From: Pycnopodia helianthoides
Taxonomy: Eukaryota > Echinodermata > Asteroidea > Forcipulatida > Asteriidae
Assembly: GCA_032158295.1 (NCBI GenBank)
Contig: CM063255.1
Span: forward strand, 4,245,501 to 4,309,500
DNA: 64,000 bases
Direction: 5' to 3'
Notes under the pieces: generated by a model
Seen by the model: only the letters and a program-made list of their open reading frames with translations
The model's database searches: none
Told to the model about the DNA's origin: nothing
Shown here: positions 1-10,711 of the stretch, piece after piece
Layout: every line of letters starts with the position of its first letter
Numbering within the stretch: the first letter of the stretch is position 1
Made by a program: the position numbers and the translations under genes

Positions 1-120
1 CAAGGGATGTTTTCTACTATCATCATCATTAGACCGTGTAAGTTTTATGTAAATCTGTGTTTAAAAAAAGTATATTTTACAAGTTTTTTTTCTTATACCA
101 ATTCTGTAATGTTCCTTTAA
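1..120 (+). mobile_element. MITE family A, right part (cut by window edge)
   Basis: The window opens inside a family A copy at the conserved segment starting CAAGGGATGTTTTCTACT and runs to the right terminal repeat, which ends GTAATGTTCCTTTAA. The end matches the complete copies at 1589 and 60521. Confidence 0.8.
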
Positions 121-372
121 CAATGGCAACACAATAATTTACGTCCCTTTAGTATCATCATGCAACCTGCCGAACCAGCTGCCAATGAATTCCTTACGTA
201 ACTCATATGTAAGTTTATTGGAGAGAACACACTGACCACGGAGCCCTGACAAACTCCAAGTGATCATTTCACTCGATGATGTCAAAGGTTCTTTTGGTCT
301 CAACGTTTCGACTAGCTTGCTCTCGTCATCGTCAGGCAGTGAAGTAAATAGCATGTCAAAGGTGTTTTTAAC

Positions 373-505
373 TTAAAGGAGCATTACAGAATTGGTAAGA
401 ATTCTACAGGTTTGTCAGTTTATGTATATGGTGGATTACATAAAGTGCTTACACTGCCAGAAACTGTTTTGTTAGCAAAAACCAATTCTGTAATGTTCCT
501 TTAAG
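373..505 (-). mobile_element. MITE family A, internally deleted copy
   Basis: Both terminal repeats are intact (TTAAAGGAGCATTACAG at the left, CTGTAATGTTCCTTTAA at the right), but only about 133 bp remain against about 390 bp in full copies. The left end runs straight into the segment normally found near the other end, so about 255 bp of interior were lost. Confidence 0.8.
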
Positions 506-1116
506 GAACAAAGACTTCCTCCTCCTATTCCCTAACTCCATGTATTCTAAAAAAGGCATTGTACCAAAATGAATGCGGTGGGTTTTTCAGTGAATTAAGC
601 CAGTATTTTCAATTGGTGCTCGATATGGGGCAGATGGTACCCCCCCCCCCCTCTATTGTGCTTGGAATCTCGGGAATTCTTTTGAGGATTTTAGGGGGGG
701 GGAGTTTTATACAAGAGGAAAATAGTGTGTTATAGTATGGGAGCATTGGGGGACCCTCTGCCCCATATCGGGCAGGCTATAAGTATTTTAATCTTCGATT
801 TCACTTGGATTTCCACGTCTGTAGATAGTTTGTACAGTACAACCATCCGTGGGAACACATCAACCTGTTCGACTGTAAAACTCAGACCCGTGGATGGGGT
901 AAGTTCTGTATACTTAAACTTATGTACACTATCAAATGTTGAAATTGATTCCCTGTTGGACCGGGGACTTGTAAGGTATCTGTTTTATTATCTGGTTTAT
1001 ATTTGTTTTACTGTTGAGGTAAATAACCAGTATACAAACTTAACTGCGGATGCTTAAAAACATTCAGCGAGGGACCTATTTTGTTTGCAACTCGTCCGTG
1101 GTATGTTGGTCAGCAT

Positions 1117-1260
1117 AGACGATGTGACCTGTGACATCACATGTTAACAAAAGAGCCACAGAGCCTGGACTTCCGCTGGCACATTTGTACACAGCTCAAT
1201 GGAAGAATACAACAAATCTTATGTTGTATGGAGATCGCACTGTCTGATTTTTTCAACTTT
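1117..1260 (+). repeat. Dispersed repeat family F
   Basis: The segment starting GTGACCTGTGACATCACATG recurs at about 22005-22140 in the same orientation and at about 49145-49250 inverted, each with GTGTACACA-like sequence and a TGGAAGAA core. Ends were not resolved. Between 505 and 1117 I see only low-complexity runs (poly-C near 640, poly-G near 697) that match 30185-30340 in reverse orientation. Confidence 0.55.
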
Positions 1261-1588
1261 TTTTGATATGAAGAAAGGGGGGACATCTCAAAAAAGCTGT
1301 ACAGCTGTTGCGTTTGTAAATTTTGAATTTATGTGAAAATTATGACACAAAAATAAATAAAAAATTCCCATTGAGCCTGTGTAGCATCTTGCCCGTCAAG
1401 AATAGCATTATAATTTACGAGGTCACCACTTTGTAAACAAATGTAACATGGTCTATATGCTGACTTGCTTTTTAAGGGTTTGTTTCTTCTTGTTGTTGTT
1501 TTGGGGTTTTTTTTTTTTTTTTCTTCTTTTTTTTTAAGTGTTATTTTTAATACATGTTCAGGTATTGCGTGCAGCTTATTTGTTTGCT

Positions 1589-1981
1589 TAAAGGAACATT
1601 ACAGAATCGGTTTTTGCTAACAAAACAGTTGCTGGCAGTGCAAGCACTTTATGTAATCCACCATATACATAAACTGACAAACCTGTAGAAGTTTGAGATC
1701 GATCGGCCATCTGGGTCACGAGAAAATAGTGAAAACCCGATTACACATTTGCATGAAATCATATAGATTCAACAAATTAATAAAACGCTCACTGAGCGAT
1801 AAACTCCAATCGGAAAATTAGTTTATTCATTTCTCATCAAATATGGCATTTCAGACAGAATTATTTCAAGGGATGTTTTCTACTATCATCATCATTAGAC
1901 CGTGTAAGTTTTATGTAAATCTGTCATCAAAAGTATATTTTACAAGTTTTTTTCTTACCAAATCTTAATGTTCCTTTAATT
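1589..1981 (+). mobile_element. MITE family A, complete copy
   Basis: A full element of about 390 bp with terminal inverted repeats AGGAACATTACAGAATYGGT and TTAA at both outer edges. It has no coding capacity. The right TTAA is followed at once by a family D element that begins TTAAAGGGGCG. Confidence 0.88.
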
Positions 1982-2330
1982 AAAGGGGCGTGTTGCCTTA
2001 GATTGGGCGCTTTGGGCTATTAAAAGCGTTTGTTGTGAAAATACGTATGGTTGGAAAGATGCTTTAAAAGTCAAATAAAATGATCCACACAAATATGCCC
2101 CGAACTTTCGTGGTTTTCCTTTCGTGAAAAAAAAACACACGGTCCAGCATTTGTGGGGTAAAAATTTGGTTCTTTGAAAAATGTTTTGAATTTGAATGCG
2201 TTTTATAATGGAAAATTTAAAAAATGTTTGCTGAAAAAAAACAGGTCAGGCCGGTAGGGCCTCTTTACTAGCGAAACCAAAAAGTGGGGTCGAAACCCGG
2301 TCACGACATGTTTATCCCTGAGATAGACAC
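1979..2330 (+). mobile_element. MITE-like family D copy
   Basis: Begins TTAAAGGGGCGTGTTGCCTT and carries GGGCGCTTTGGGCTATT and a GGTTGGAAAGAT block. The same head is seen at 50673 and, without the TTAA, at about 3455. The right end was not located. The rest of 2330-2685 shows nothing I recognise. Confidence 0.55.
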
Positions 2331-2689
2331 GAAATCTTAATGAGGAGGTGTTACATAAATGAACTTGTGTTTAAATTGGCCGAGAAAACGTACAAAATAC
2401 TACATCAAAACTTACTACATCAAAACTAGCCATATCGTTGATAAATCAAATAGTGTGCTACCCCAAAGAGGGCACTCGTATTCTACATACAAACTATGTT
2501 GATTATAATTTTATTAAAAAGGGGCAGAAATTCACAAATTCAGTTATATCAAAATAATGTTAGCTAGTGTTTTGTAAACAAAAGCAATGTCTTTTTCATA
2601 CAGTTGTATACATGGTACTGTTTTCAGCAGTACATTTTATAATTAGCTTGTTAATTAGTTTGCGTGAAAATGATCCCTTCAGATGTTCT

Positions 2690-3240
2690 GACTTACCGTA
2701 CTACATTATCTCGCAAAGACGAATTGCGTAACGTACCGAGTCGACTTACCGTACTACATTATCTCGCAAAGACGACTTGCGTAACGTACCAAGTCGACTT
2801 ACCGTACTACATTATCTCGCAAAGACGACTTGCGTCACGTACCAAGTCGACTTACCGTACTACATTATCTCGCAAAGACGACTTGCGTAACGTACCAAGT
2901 CGACTTACCGTACTACATTATCTCGCCAAGACGACTTGCGTAACGTACCAAGTCGACTTACCGTACTACATTATCTCGCAAAGACGACTTGCGTCACGTA
3001 CCAAGTCGACTTACCGTACTACATTATCTCGCAAAGACGACTTGCGTAACGTACCAAGTCGACTTACCGTACTACATTATCTCGCCAAGACGACTTGCGT
3101 AACGTACCAAGTCGACTTACCGTACTACATTATCTCGCAAAGACGACTTGCTTAACGTACCAAGTCGACTTACCGTTGTAAATTTTTCTCACCAAAACGA
3201 ATTTACGTAACATACGAAGTCGACTTACAGTAAATGATCG
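2690..3240 (+). repeat. 53-bp tandem repeat (minisatellite) with 159-bp higher-order period
   Basis: The unit TCGACTTACCGTACTACATT plus 33 more bases repeats every 53 bp at 2741, 2794, 2847, 2900, 2953, 3006, 3059 and 3112; diverged copies continue to 3240. Point variants recur every third unit: copies at 2794, 2847 and 2900 match those at 2953, 3006 and 3059. Because 53 is not a multiple of 3, the array stays open in one frame for 159-bp periods by chance. It is not treated as coding. Confidence 0.95.
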
Positions 3241-3454
3241 TACCACGATGACTTAAACGAAGTCGACTTGGGCTATTTTTGAACCACGGCTTCGGCTTGG
3301 TCTGCGGCTATAGCGGGACTGTCCGCCTGTCCAAAGTCCCTTACCGAAAATGGGCGTTTTAAATTTTTACGGAGCCCAAGCCGAAGCCTATTTAGAAAAG
3401 AACTAATAAGTGATACATTATCTTGTCAAGGCGGCCAAATGACATTTTGGAGGG

Positions 3455-3690
3455 CACTGTGCCTTCGGATTGGGCGCTTTAGGCTGTAAAAAGCGTTCGT
3501 TTTGAAATGACTATGGTAGGATATATATTTTAAAAGTTGAATGTAAAGATTCACGTAAACATTTCATGAAATTGTGTGTTTTTGTGTAATTTCATGACAG
3601 CACATCAGAACCATTTTTTTTTGACTCCACCAAATGGCGGACCAAATGTTGTATTAAAAGGTGAATTTAGATTACCACTCATAAATTACA
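3455..3690 (+). repeat. Family D-related fragment
   Basis: GGATTGGGCGCTTTAGGCTG followed by a spacer and GGTTGG/GGTAGGATA-type sequence matches the head of the elements at 1979 and 50673. The TTAA end is missing. Confidence 0.5.
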
Positions 3691-3945
3691 AAACACTGTA
3701 GGTGTTTTTGTGCACGAACAGCTCTTGTAAGGGAAAAGGGGTTAGAGATGTTTGAAGGCAAGCTGTCCCTTTAGCCATTGTAAGTTGTTTCGAAAAGATC
3801 GATGAGTGAGTTATCTGTATAAGTGGCAATGTCACTCTAGAAACTCCGCATTGAAGCTTGAAGAATCTATCAGTGTATATTCCTGCCTCTATTCCCGTCT
3901 CTGGAATTACGTCGTAATTGCGAAACAATATTCTTGACGTCGACC

Positions 3946-4870
3946 GTCACAAATTGAAACTAGACATTAGGTGTTTGTGAACAAACACAAAGCTGTTCCG
4001 TTTTGTTAAACTTTGATGAAACGCTCCAAACCTCTTAAGTGAGCCTGACATGTGATAGAAGACCCTTAATCTTTGACAGTCCTTTATGTTTTGACTTTGA
4101 GTGGCCTAAAAACCTAAACCTGATCTTCATTCTGATACTGACTCTCAAACTGATTTCAAATCTGACCCTGAACCTATCATTAACTTTCCCCTTCATTCTA
4201 ACTTAACCATGTGCTGTAGGACCCCATTTCATAGCCTCAGCCCGCCTAGAGCAGGATTTGTGAATTTTAAGTTTGGATTTCTTGTTTGGACCGAAAGTAA
4301 GGTAAAATTTGGGTCACGTTTTTGTATAAAATGTTTAATGTGTAATAAGCTCCCAAATGCACAAAAATTATGACTTCATGGCATGTGGATCAGAACAATA
4401 AACTTTTGTAATTTGAACTTCCTGTTAAGACCGGAAGGAAAGGTTAAAGTTGGGTCAAGTGTATGAATAGATTTCAAATGTTTCACAAGCTATAAGACAC
4501 CACAAAATTAATGACTTTGTGACATGTGGTTCAGGAGATACGACTTTTAATATTAGAACTTCCTGCTTTGACCGGAAGTACAGGTCAAAGTCATGCTTTT
4601 GAATAACATGTCAAATGTGTACAAAGCTACCAGACAGCACAAAGATTACGACTATATGACATGTGGTTCAGGAGATATGATTTTTAATACTAGAAATTCC
4701 CGTTTGGACCAGAATGAAAGGTCAAAGTTTGTCATGCCTTTGAATAAAATGTCAAATGTGTATTAGGCTACAAGACAGCACAAACATTACGACTTTATGA
4801 CATGTGGTTGAGTAGATATGATTTTTTTAAAGTAATTAGTTTGAATTACTTTAACTTGACACCCGATGAC
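3946..4870 (+). repeat. Repeat cassette, copy 1 (with 139-bp tandem units)
   Basis: Starts AAACTAGACATTAGGTGTTT. The second half is a degenerate tandem array in which ACATGTGG recurs about every 137-141 bp (4382, 4523, 4660, 4801), each followed by a GGAAG..GGTCAAAG block. The same cassette is found at 9313-10217 and 11859-12780. Confidence 0.85.
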
Positions 4871-5363
4871 GTCATGATGAACAAATGTGTTTTTCGTACT
4901 AATAAATTTTATAAGGTACAAGATGATATGTAACTTATCCCAATCAAATGCCTTAACTTACCTTAACTTACCTAGGAATTACATATGTTTGTCGTGCATA
5001 AATCCAATGGGGGTATGTATACTTACTAATTGGTTCACTTTTGGTTAGGAATAAGTGCAGCGCAATCTCAGACACACTGCCGTGATTGCGCAACCCAAGT
5101 TTTATCCATGGAGTTAGATTTACCAATCTAATCGTTAATGCTAGAGGGCGTTCCATAAAAAAATTGATTGGGCATGCTCGTTTTGTTTTGCAGGGTGATT
5201 GCGCAAAGTCAAAATGATGCAATGTAGACAAAATGTTTTTGATTACATGGGCGGTTGTGTAAGCAGGTTTTTTCCTTGAAATTTTGCCTTTGAAAGAGAC
5301 TCTTACACAGGTCACCAATTGTTTCAGGAACGGTTACACGTTTACAAAAAATAACCGTGAATG

Positions 5364-5385
5364 CACAGGCTTACGTAAGCCTGTC
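5364..5385. repeat. Palindrome CACAGGCTTACGTAAGCCTG
   Basis: A near-perfect 22-bp palindrome (AGGCTTACGTAAGCCT core) inside AACCGTGAATG..CACGG, giving a longer stem. Identical copies lie at about 5614-5635 and 14258-14281. Confidence 0.8.
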
Positions 5386-7337
5386 ACGGGTAATTAACAG
5401 ATCATCCGGTTGAACCTTTACATTTTTACAGTTCAAATAAACGTTGAAAAATTCGCTCAAAAAGCTGTGCTCATCTCTTGCGAAGAATTCGCAGCGAAAA
5501 CAGAGTTGTGACTTCAATATTCGCTTCGCATTTGCAGGAAGTATGGACCGGGCTTTACACGGTCACCAACTGTTTCAGAAACTGTTACACGTCTACAAAA
5601 AATAACCGTTAATGCACAGGCTTACGTAAGCCTGTGACAGTTACACGGTTAATTAACCTTTACATTTTTACAATTCAAATAAACATTACAAAATTCGCTC
5701 AAAAACTGTTGTGTAATAATGATTAAATAACTGTGATTACAATTTTCACATCACATATAATTCCTAATTTACAGACTTGTAGTCTTTGTTATTTCAATAC
5801 AACTGTGCATGCAGCAATATATGTAAGAAACATTGAACGCTAGGGGTGCTCCACAACAATTTGATTGCGCATGCTCGTTTATTTTGCAGGGTCATTGCGC
5901 AAAGTCAAAATACTGCAATGACGAATGAAGACACAATGTTTTTGATCACATGCCTGGTTGTTTAAACAGGGTTTTTTACTTCATTTTTTTTTTTTTTTGA
6001 TGGAACTGCTGTTAAACCCGGGTCATACTTTCTGCAAATGCGAATGCGAAGCGAATATTGACGTCACAAATTCGCAACGATCAGGTGTACTCAGATTTAT
6101 ATAAGAAATTTGAAATGTTAGCATTGGTTGTTATAGATCATATTTACCTTGTATGTTTTTTTTCTATATTAAAATACTAAACCTTATTTGTTGTGTCTTT
6201 ATGCCTTATGTTTGTGCGTTAGGCTAGAATAGTAAATGGGAAATGAGTTTAATGTTCAATTTGGCTCTTGACCCCAAACCCAAAACTGATCATATAGCCA
6301 AGAAAAGGGTAATTTTTCTTTTCTACGCCTTTCATCAATCAGCTCTCTTTATTGCCCTATTGCAATCCCAACAAAGTTTTTTGTTTGGTACACGGCGATT
6401 TACCGAAGTTGCATAAGAAAACATGTTTTCCGGCGAACCGGTCCCCAGCGCAAACGAGTCTGCCACCCGCACAATCGTCCCAAAACACAGGCGGTCTGTT
6501 TTCTACGTTCACGCCGAGACCCCAAAAAGAAACTGAGCGGTGATACACACGACGCTGACAGCAAGAACAATTCTTCTTGATTATTGTGAATAAACGTAGA
6601 CTTGTGTTTTAGTCGGCGACAGGATTGACTCTTTGTATATTCTACAAAAAAAATGCAACTAAAGGGTTTACAAATGGGTCTAGGACTTCAAAACGAGTTT
6701 AGAATTGTACAAGTTTTCGACAATACAAACCTAATTAGACGCCGTACCAATTCCGTGAAAATTTGCCTGTGAATTTGTTTTTTTTCTACTGACAATGTTT
6801 AATTAAGTTGTTATGTTTTTAAATTGACCATCAACAACATCTTTCTTGTTTTAAGAAAGATTTGTGTAGTCTAGGACATTTAATTTGAGCTTAATTGAAA
6901 AATTATGTTTCTGGAAGGCGGATTTGTTTTCACTTTATCCTATGTGTTTGTACACAGATACAAAAAGGCGCACTATATGACGTCATTATGACGTCGTCCG
7001 TAATTTTAGGCCGGCATGCACATCTACAGTATACCAGAAGTGTAAAACTGAAAAAAGCTTGACAATCGGGGCTATAATTTTTGAGATATGGTGCTCACAA
7101 GGTTGGCTAAGTAAATATTCACCTCGCTGTAAAGTGGCTAATTAATTAAGAATTTTAACATTTATTACATTTAGAGTAAAGTTTATGTTCTAAGCTTCAA
7201 TTTGAGATAGGATCTATCTCTTTTATATTTACGCTTTAGGATATAAGGCTTTAAACAAAAAACGTGTGCAAATGCAATGGGATTTAGACAGATACAAAGA
7301 ATAAGAACGAAAATAAAAATCTCGACGAAAACAAAAC

Positions 7338-7366
7338 CTGTTCCGACTTCAAAGTCGGAACAGCAT
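7338..7366. repeat. Hairpin CTGTTCCGACTT / AAGTCGGAACAG
   Basis: A 12-bp stem with a 2-base loop. Two more versions stand at 15446-15476 (13-bp stem, 5-base loop) and 15518-15547 (imperfect). All follow an AAACAAAAC stretch, so they are copies of one repeat. Confidence 0.75.
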
Positions 7367-7394
7367 AAACTGATTTAACAGTCTGAAAGGAATG

Positions 7395-7512
7395 GATCAC
7401 AATTAAGCCACGTGCCCGTCATGTTAATCCAAGCCGTCGTCGCAAAGCGTGCCCATTTGCGAGCTAATAACCTCCACGCGGCCCTCATTTGGATCACACC
7501 ACAGGTCAGATG
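7395..7512 (-). pseudogene. Decayed SRCR exon fragment
   Basis: On the minus strand this stretch reads PNEGRVEVISSQMGTLCDD followed by G-L-D, a stop, H-D-G-H-V-A, and two further stops. This matches the SRCR core (GRVEV, then GT-CDD, GWD, then V-A-C) position by position, but stop codons interrupt it where the next SRCR residues and the second cysteine belong. The first part of the domain (LRLVGG) is out of frame or degraded. It lies about 350 bp downstream of the intact exon at 7858 and reads as the remains of a third SRCR unit, more diverged than the recent duplicates. The similarity is seen in the sequence; the pseudogene status is inferred from the stops. Confidence 0.7.
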
Positions 7513-7857
7513 AACGACATTTTGGCAAAGAATGTTAAATGGATAAAACAAACAAATATTAACATTATAAAAACTACAAAATGTTTGTCATTTCTGATTT
7601 GTGAGATAAAACACTGGGTTTTAATGGAGTAACACTACCACGTGTAGACCTATACACGTAAAGTGAGATCACGAACCCAATAACGAATTTACCCTTTTAA
7701 AGCACTTTGCACAGCTGCTGATAACGACGTCGTACACCCTGAGCAGACACAGACGACAGTTTGGTCTTAGCATTCCTCGTCTTAACAATTATTTCTACGA
7801 CCATACCACTGTTTGGAACATATTGCAGGAATTGCATGCATATAGGCCTATACTTAC

Positions 7858-8166
7858 TGAGATAACACTGTACGCTTGCATCTTCACTGTGTGAACAATC
7901 ATTAGTACCCGAGCCGGCATGTGGGCAATCATGGAGAGCTCGTTCGTTACCCAGACAATATGTACTATCTAGGAGTATCGGCCCGGTGCCTTGCCCGTAG
8001 TGTGCTTTTCCCCAATAGTAAGACGCCTTCGGATAACCAGCTTGACGACAGGCGACGTCGGCGTCATTCTGGTCCCACGCATCGTCACACACGGTGCCCC
8101 ACTGGCCATCGTGATACACCTCCACCCTACCCGAGTTGGGCCCTGAACCGCCAACCAGTCGCAAAT
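7858..8166 (-). CDS. SRCR domain exon (downstream copy)
   Basis: This 309-nt exon in phase 1-1 has the same splice sites as its duplicate at 10403-10711. It begins LRLVGGSGPNSGRVEV, has WGTVCDDAWDQNDADVACRQ, and ends in the HSEDASVQCYL block. All six SRCR cysteines are intact. Differences from the other copy are A for S, K for N (twice), P for Q, Y for D just before the third cysteine, and S-N-D for G-H-N in the loop before the fifth cysteine. The Y is unusual because most SRCR domains carry Asp or another small polar residue there. The frame stays open beyond the donor into the intron, but GTAAGT is a strong consensus and the SRCR fold is complete at that point. Confidence 0.92.
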
Positions 8167-9312
8167 CTGAAATGTATTACAAAAGAGAAAGCGTTAGTAA
8201 CTTAGGCAAGAAATAACTGATTCTTCAGTTTAAAACTTCCGAGTCCGAATTGACCTGGATTCGGGTGTCCCGTGAGGCTTGACCCATTCCTGGGTTAGTA
8301 ATAAGACCGGAATCGTTGTCAAAATGGCTCAGAAATTGGTCAAACTGAAGCAGAATCCGAGTTAATCCCCCCGCCATTTTGGAAAACCGTATTTCGGGTC
8401 AGTCCCTTGGAAAAGGGTCAGGCCCCCTGTGACCCAGGAGTTCTTAGGGTGTAGGCCTATGGTTCACCATTTCCATGTTAAAGGGAAGGTAGGCATTTAC
8501 GTTTGGTAATCACTCTTAAAATTAATGGCAATAAAAACTGACTTGGTTAGAAGTACAGCAGCTTTCGATAGTTTAAAGCACTTTGAGAACCATGTTCACT
8601 TCGAAGTAATGTGGTTATTAAAAAATATTTACGTTTCTCAGATTGTGTATTCCAATTGCAGATTATTCTTACTGCGTGGACATAAACCACTCCGGATTTT
8701 CGGGGATATCTCAAAGACGCTACCACATTTTGAAATGATATTTTCACATGTTAGTATTATTTTATATATCTACATTTACATAGAATTAAAACAATCGAAC
8801 GGTTCCAAAAACCAAAGGTAAAAGTTCCCTTTAAGTCTATACAAGCCTTCGTCCTACAGGCCCAATGGTTTCATTGGAAATAACATGCTGTGACGTTAGC
8901 TTTCAATATCTGTGTTATGATTGGTCCGCTCCAAAGTGACGTAGAATGTCAGCTACGTTGGGCAAAAAACGTTGTTGCGTCTTCACGCGTGACCCCACAG
9001 CCTGAGTAAAATGCGCCGCACTGCGGCAATCTCAGATTCATCGGGTGATTCCACAATAAAGCTAGTTCACAAAGGTGAAAAGTTGTGTTTGTTGACCAAC
9101 CGGCCGATTGCATGATAATTATAGTAATAATAGAGTGTTAATTAATGATGAGCAAAACTATTTTATAAAATCTAAAGGAGATTTTATACAGTAGGGCCGA
9201 AACCCCCTACTTAAACATTTGATAATAATACAAATAATAAAATTAGGCATAAAACAAATCTGGACAAAAACACGAATGTGGATGCAACCCCCCCCCCCGA
9301 AAAAAAGGAAGA

Positions 9313-10217
9313 AGAAACTAGACATTAGGTGTTTGTGAGCAAACACAAAGCTGTTCCGTTTTGTTAAACTTTGATGAAACGCTCCAAACCTCTTAAGTGA
9401 GCCTGACATGGGATAGAAGACCCTTAATTCTTGACAGTCCTTTATGTTTTGACTTTGAGTGGCCTAAAAACCTAAACCTGATCTTCATTCTGATACTGAC
9501 TCTCAAACTGATTTCAAATCTGACCCTGAACCTATCATTAACTTTCCCCTTCATTCTAACTTAACCATGTGCTGTAGGACCCCATTTCATAGCCTCAGCC
9601 CGCCTAGAGCAGGATTTGTGAATTTTAAGTTTGGATTTCTTGTTTGGACCGGAGGTACGGTAAAATTTGGGTCACGTTTTTGTATAAAATGTTTAATGTG
9701 TAATAAGCTCCCAAATGCACAAAAATTATGACTTTATGGCATGTGGATCAGAACAATAGATTTTTATAATTTGAACTTCTTGTTTAGACCGGAAGAAAAG
9801 GTCAAAGTTTGGTCATGTGTATGAATAAAATTTCAAATGTTTCACAAGCTTTAAGACACCACAAAATTAATGACTTTATGACATGTGGTTCAGGAGATAC
9901 GACTTTTAATATTAGAACTTCCTGCTTTGACCGGAAGTACAGGTCAAAGTCATGCTTTTGAATAACATGTCAAATGTGTATAAAGCTACCAGACAGCACA
10001 AAGATTACGACTATATGACATGTGGTTCAGGAGATATGATTTTTAATACTAGAACTTCCCGTTTGTACCGGAATAAAAGGTCAAAGTTGGTCATACCTTT
10101 GAATAAAATGTCAAATGTGTATTAAGCTACAAGACAGCACAAACATTACGACTTTATGAAATGTGGTTCAGGAGATATTATTTTTTTAAGTAATAAGTTT
10201 GAATTACTGTAACTTGA
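9313..10217 (+). repeat. Repeat cassette, copy 2 (with 139-bp tandem units)
   Basis: Matches 3946-4870 and 11859-12780. It stops abruptly at CTTGACACC, where the other copies go on with CGATGACGTCA. The break marks the junction of the tandem duplication. Confidence 0.88.
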
Positions 10218-10402
10218 CACCTGATAACGAATTTACCCTTTTTAAGCACTTTGCACAGCTGCTACCAAACGACGTCGTACACCCTGAGCAGACACAGACG
10301 ACAGTTTGGTCTTAGCATTCCTCGTCTTAACAATTCTTTCTACGACCTAACCACTGTTTGGAACATATTGCAGGAATTGCATGCATATAGGCCTATACTT
10401 AC

Positions 10403-10711
10403 TGAGATAACACTGTACGCTTGCATCCTCACTGTGTGAACAATTATGAGTACCCCCGCCGGCATGTGGGCAATCATGGAGAGCTCGTTCGTTACCCAGA
10501 CAATCTGTACTATCTAGGAGTATCTGCCCGGTGCCTTGCCCGTAGTGTGCATTTCCCCAATAGTAAGACGCATTCGGATAACCAGCTTGACGACAGGCGA
10601 CGTCGGCGTCGTTCTGGTCCCACGAATCGTCACACACGGTGCCCCACTGGCCATCGTGATACACCTCCACCCTACCCGAGTTGGGCCCTGAACCGCCAAC
10701 CAGTCGCAAAT
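10403..10711 (-). CDS. SRCR domain exon (upstream copy)
   Basis: This 309-nt exon in phase 1-1 encodes one complete SRCR domain. It starts D-L-R-L-V-G-G after an acceptor with a pyrimidine tract, continues GRVEVYHDGQWGTVCDD and DADVACRQAGYPNAS, and ends near CSHSEDASVQCYL before GTAAGT. Six cysteines are present (VCDD, VACR, DCLG, HDCP, NCSH, VQCY), the group A-like pattern with three disulphides. Acidic residues typical of the SRCR cation site (DD after C1, and the SEDA segment) are kept. Compared with the 7858-8166 copy it differs at eight residues, and it has two N-glycosylation sequons (N-A-S and N-C-S) that the other copy lacks. It lies in the second unit of the 2.54-kb tandem duplication. 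Confidence 0.92.

Larger units (their letters stand above)
4960..7370 (+). repeat. Repeat block downstream of cassette copy 1, duplicated at 12880-15480
   Basis: Long stretches match 12880-15480 in the same order: CAATGGGGGTATGTA, the palindrome CACAGGCTTACGTAAGCCTG, the GCGAATGCGAAGCG block, a GTACACAGATACAA block with TGACGTCATTATGACGTCG, and a GTTCCGACTT hairpin. Each copy has its own deletions. No gene was recognised in it; short open frames at 4968-5318 and 6352-6548 lack domain motifs. Confidence 0.75.
7680..10222. repeat. Tandem duplication unit 1 (about 2.54 kb, holds SRCR exon 7858-8166)
   Basis: Starts AACGAATTTACCCTTTT and runs through the SRCR exon, its intron flank and repeat cassette copy 2. 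The same start recurs at about 10226, so the unit is about 2,541 bp. Over about 1 kb of flank above the exon the two units differ by only about 1 percent with a few small indels. Confidence 0.93.

Noticed and set aside
2664..3155. 163-codon open frame with a 53-residue periodic protein
   Set aside because: It is the 53-bp satellite read through; three units make an in-frame 159-bp period by arithmetic. No flanking gene structure.
2690..3240. CRISPR-like regular repeats
   Set aside because: The units are directly contiguous with no unique spacers, and the genome is eukaryotic.
7921..8205. Arg-rich plus-strand open frames over both SRCR exons (also 10421-10750)
   Set aside because: Antisense shadows of conserved SRCR coding sequence; no domain of their own.
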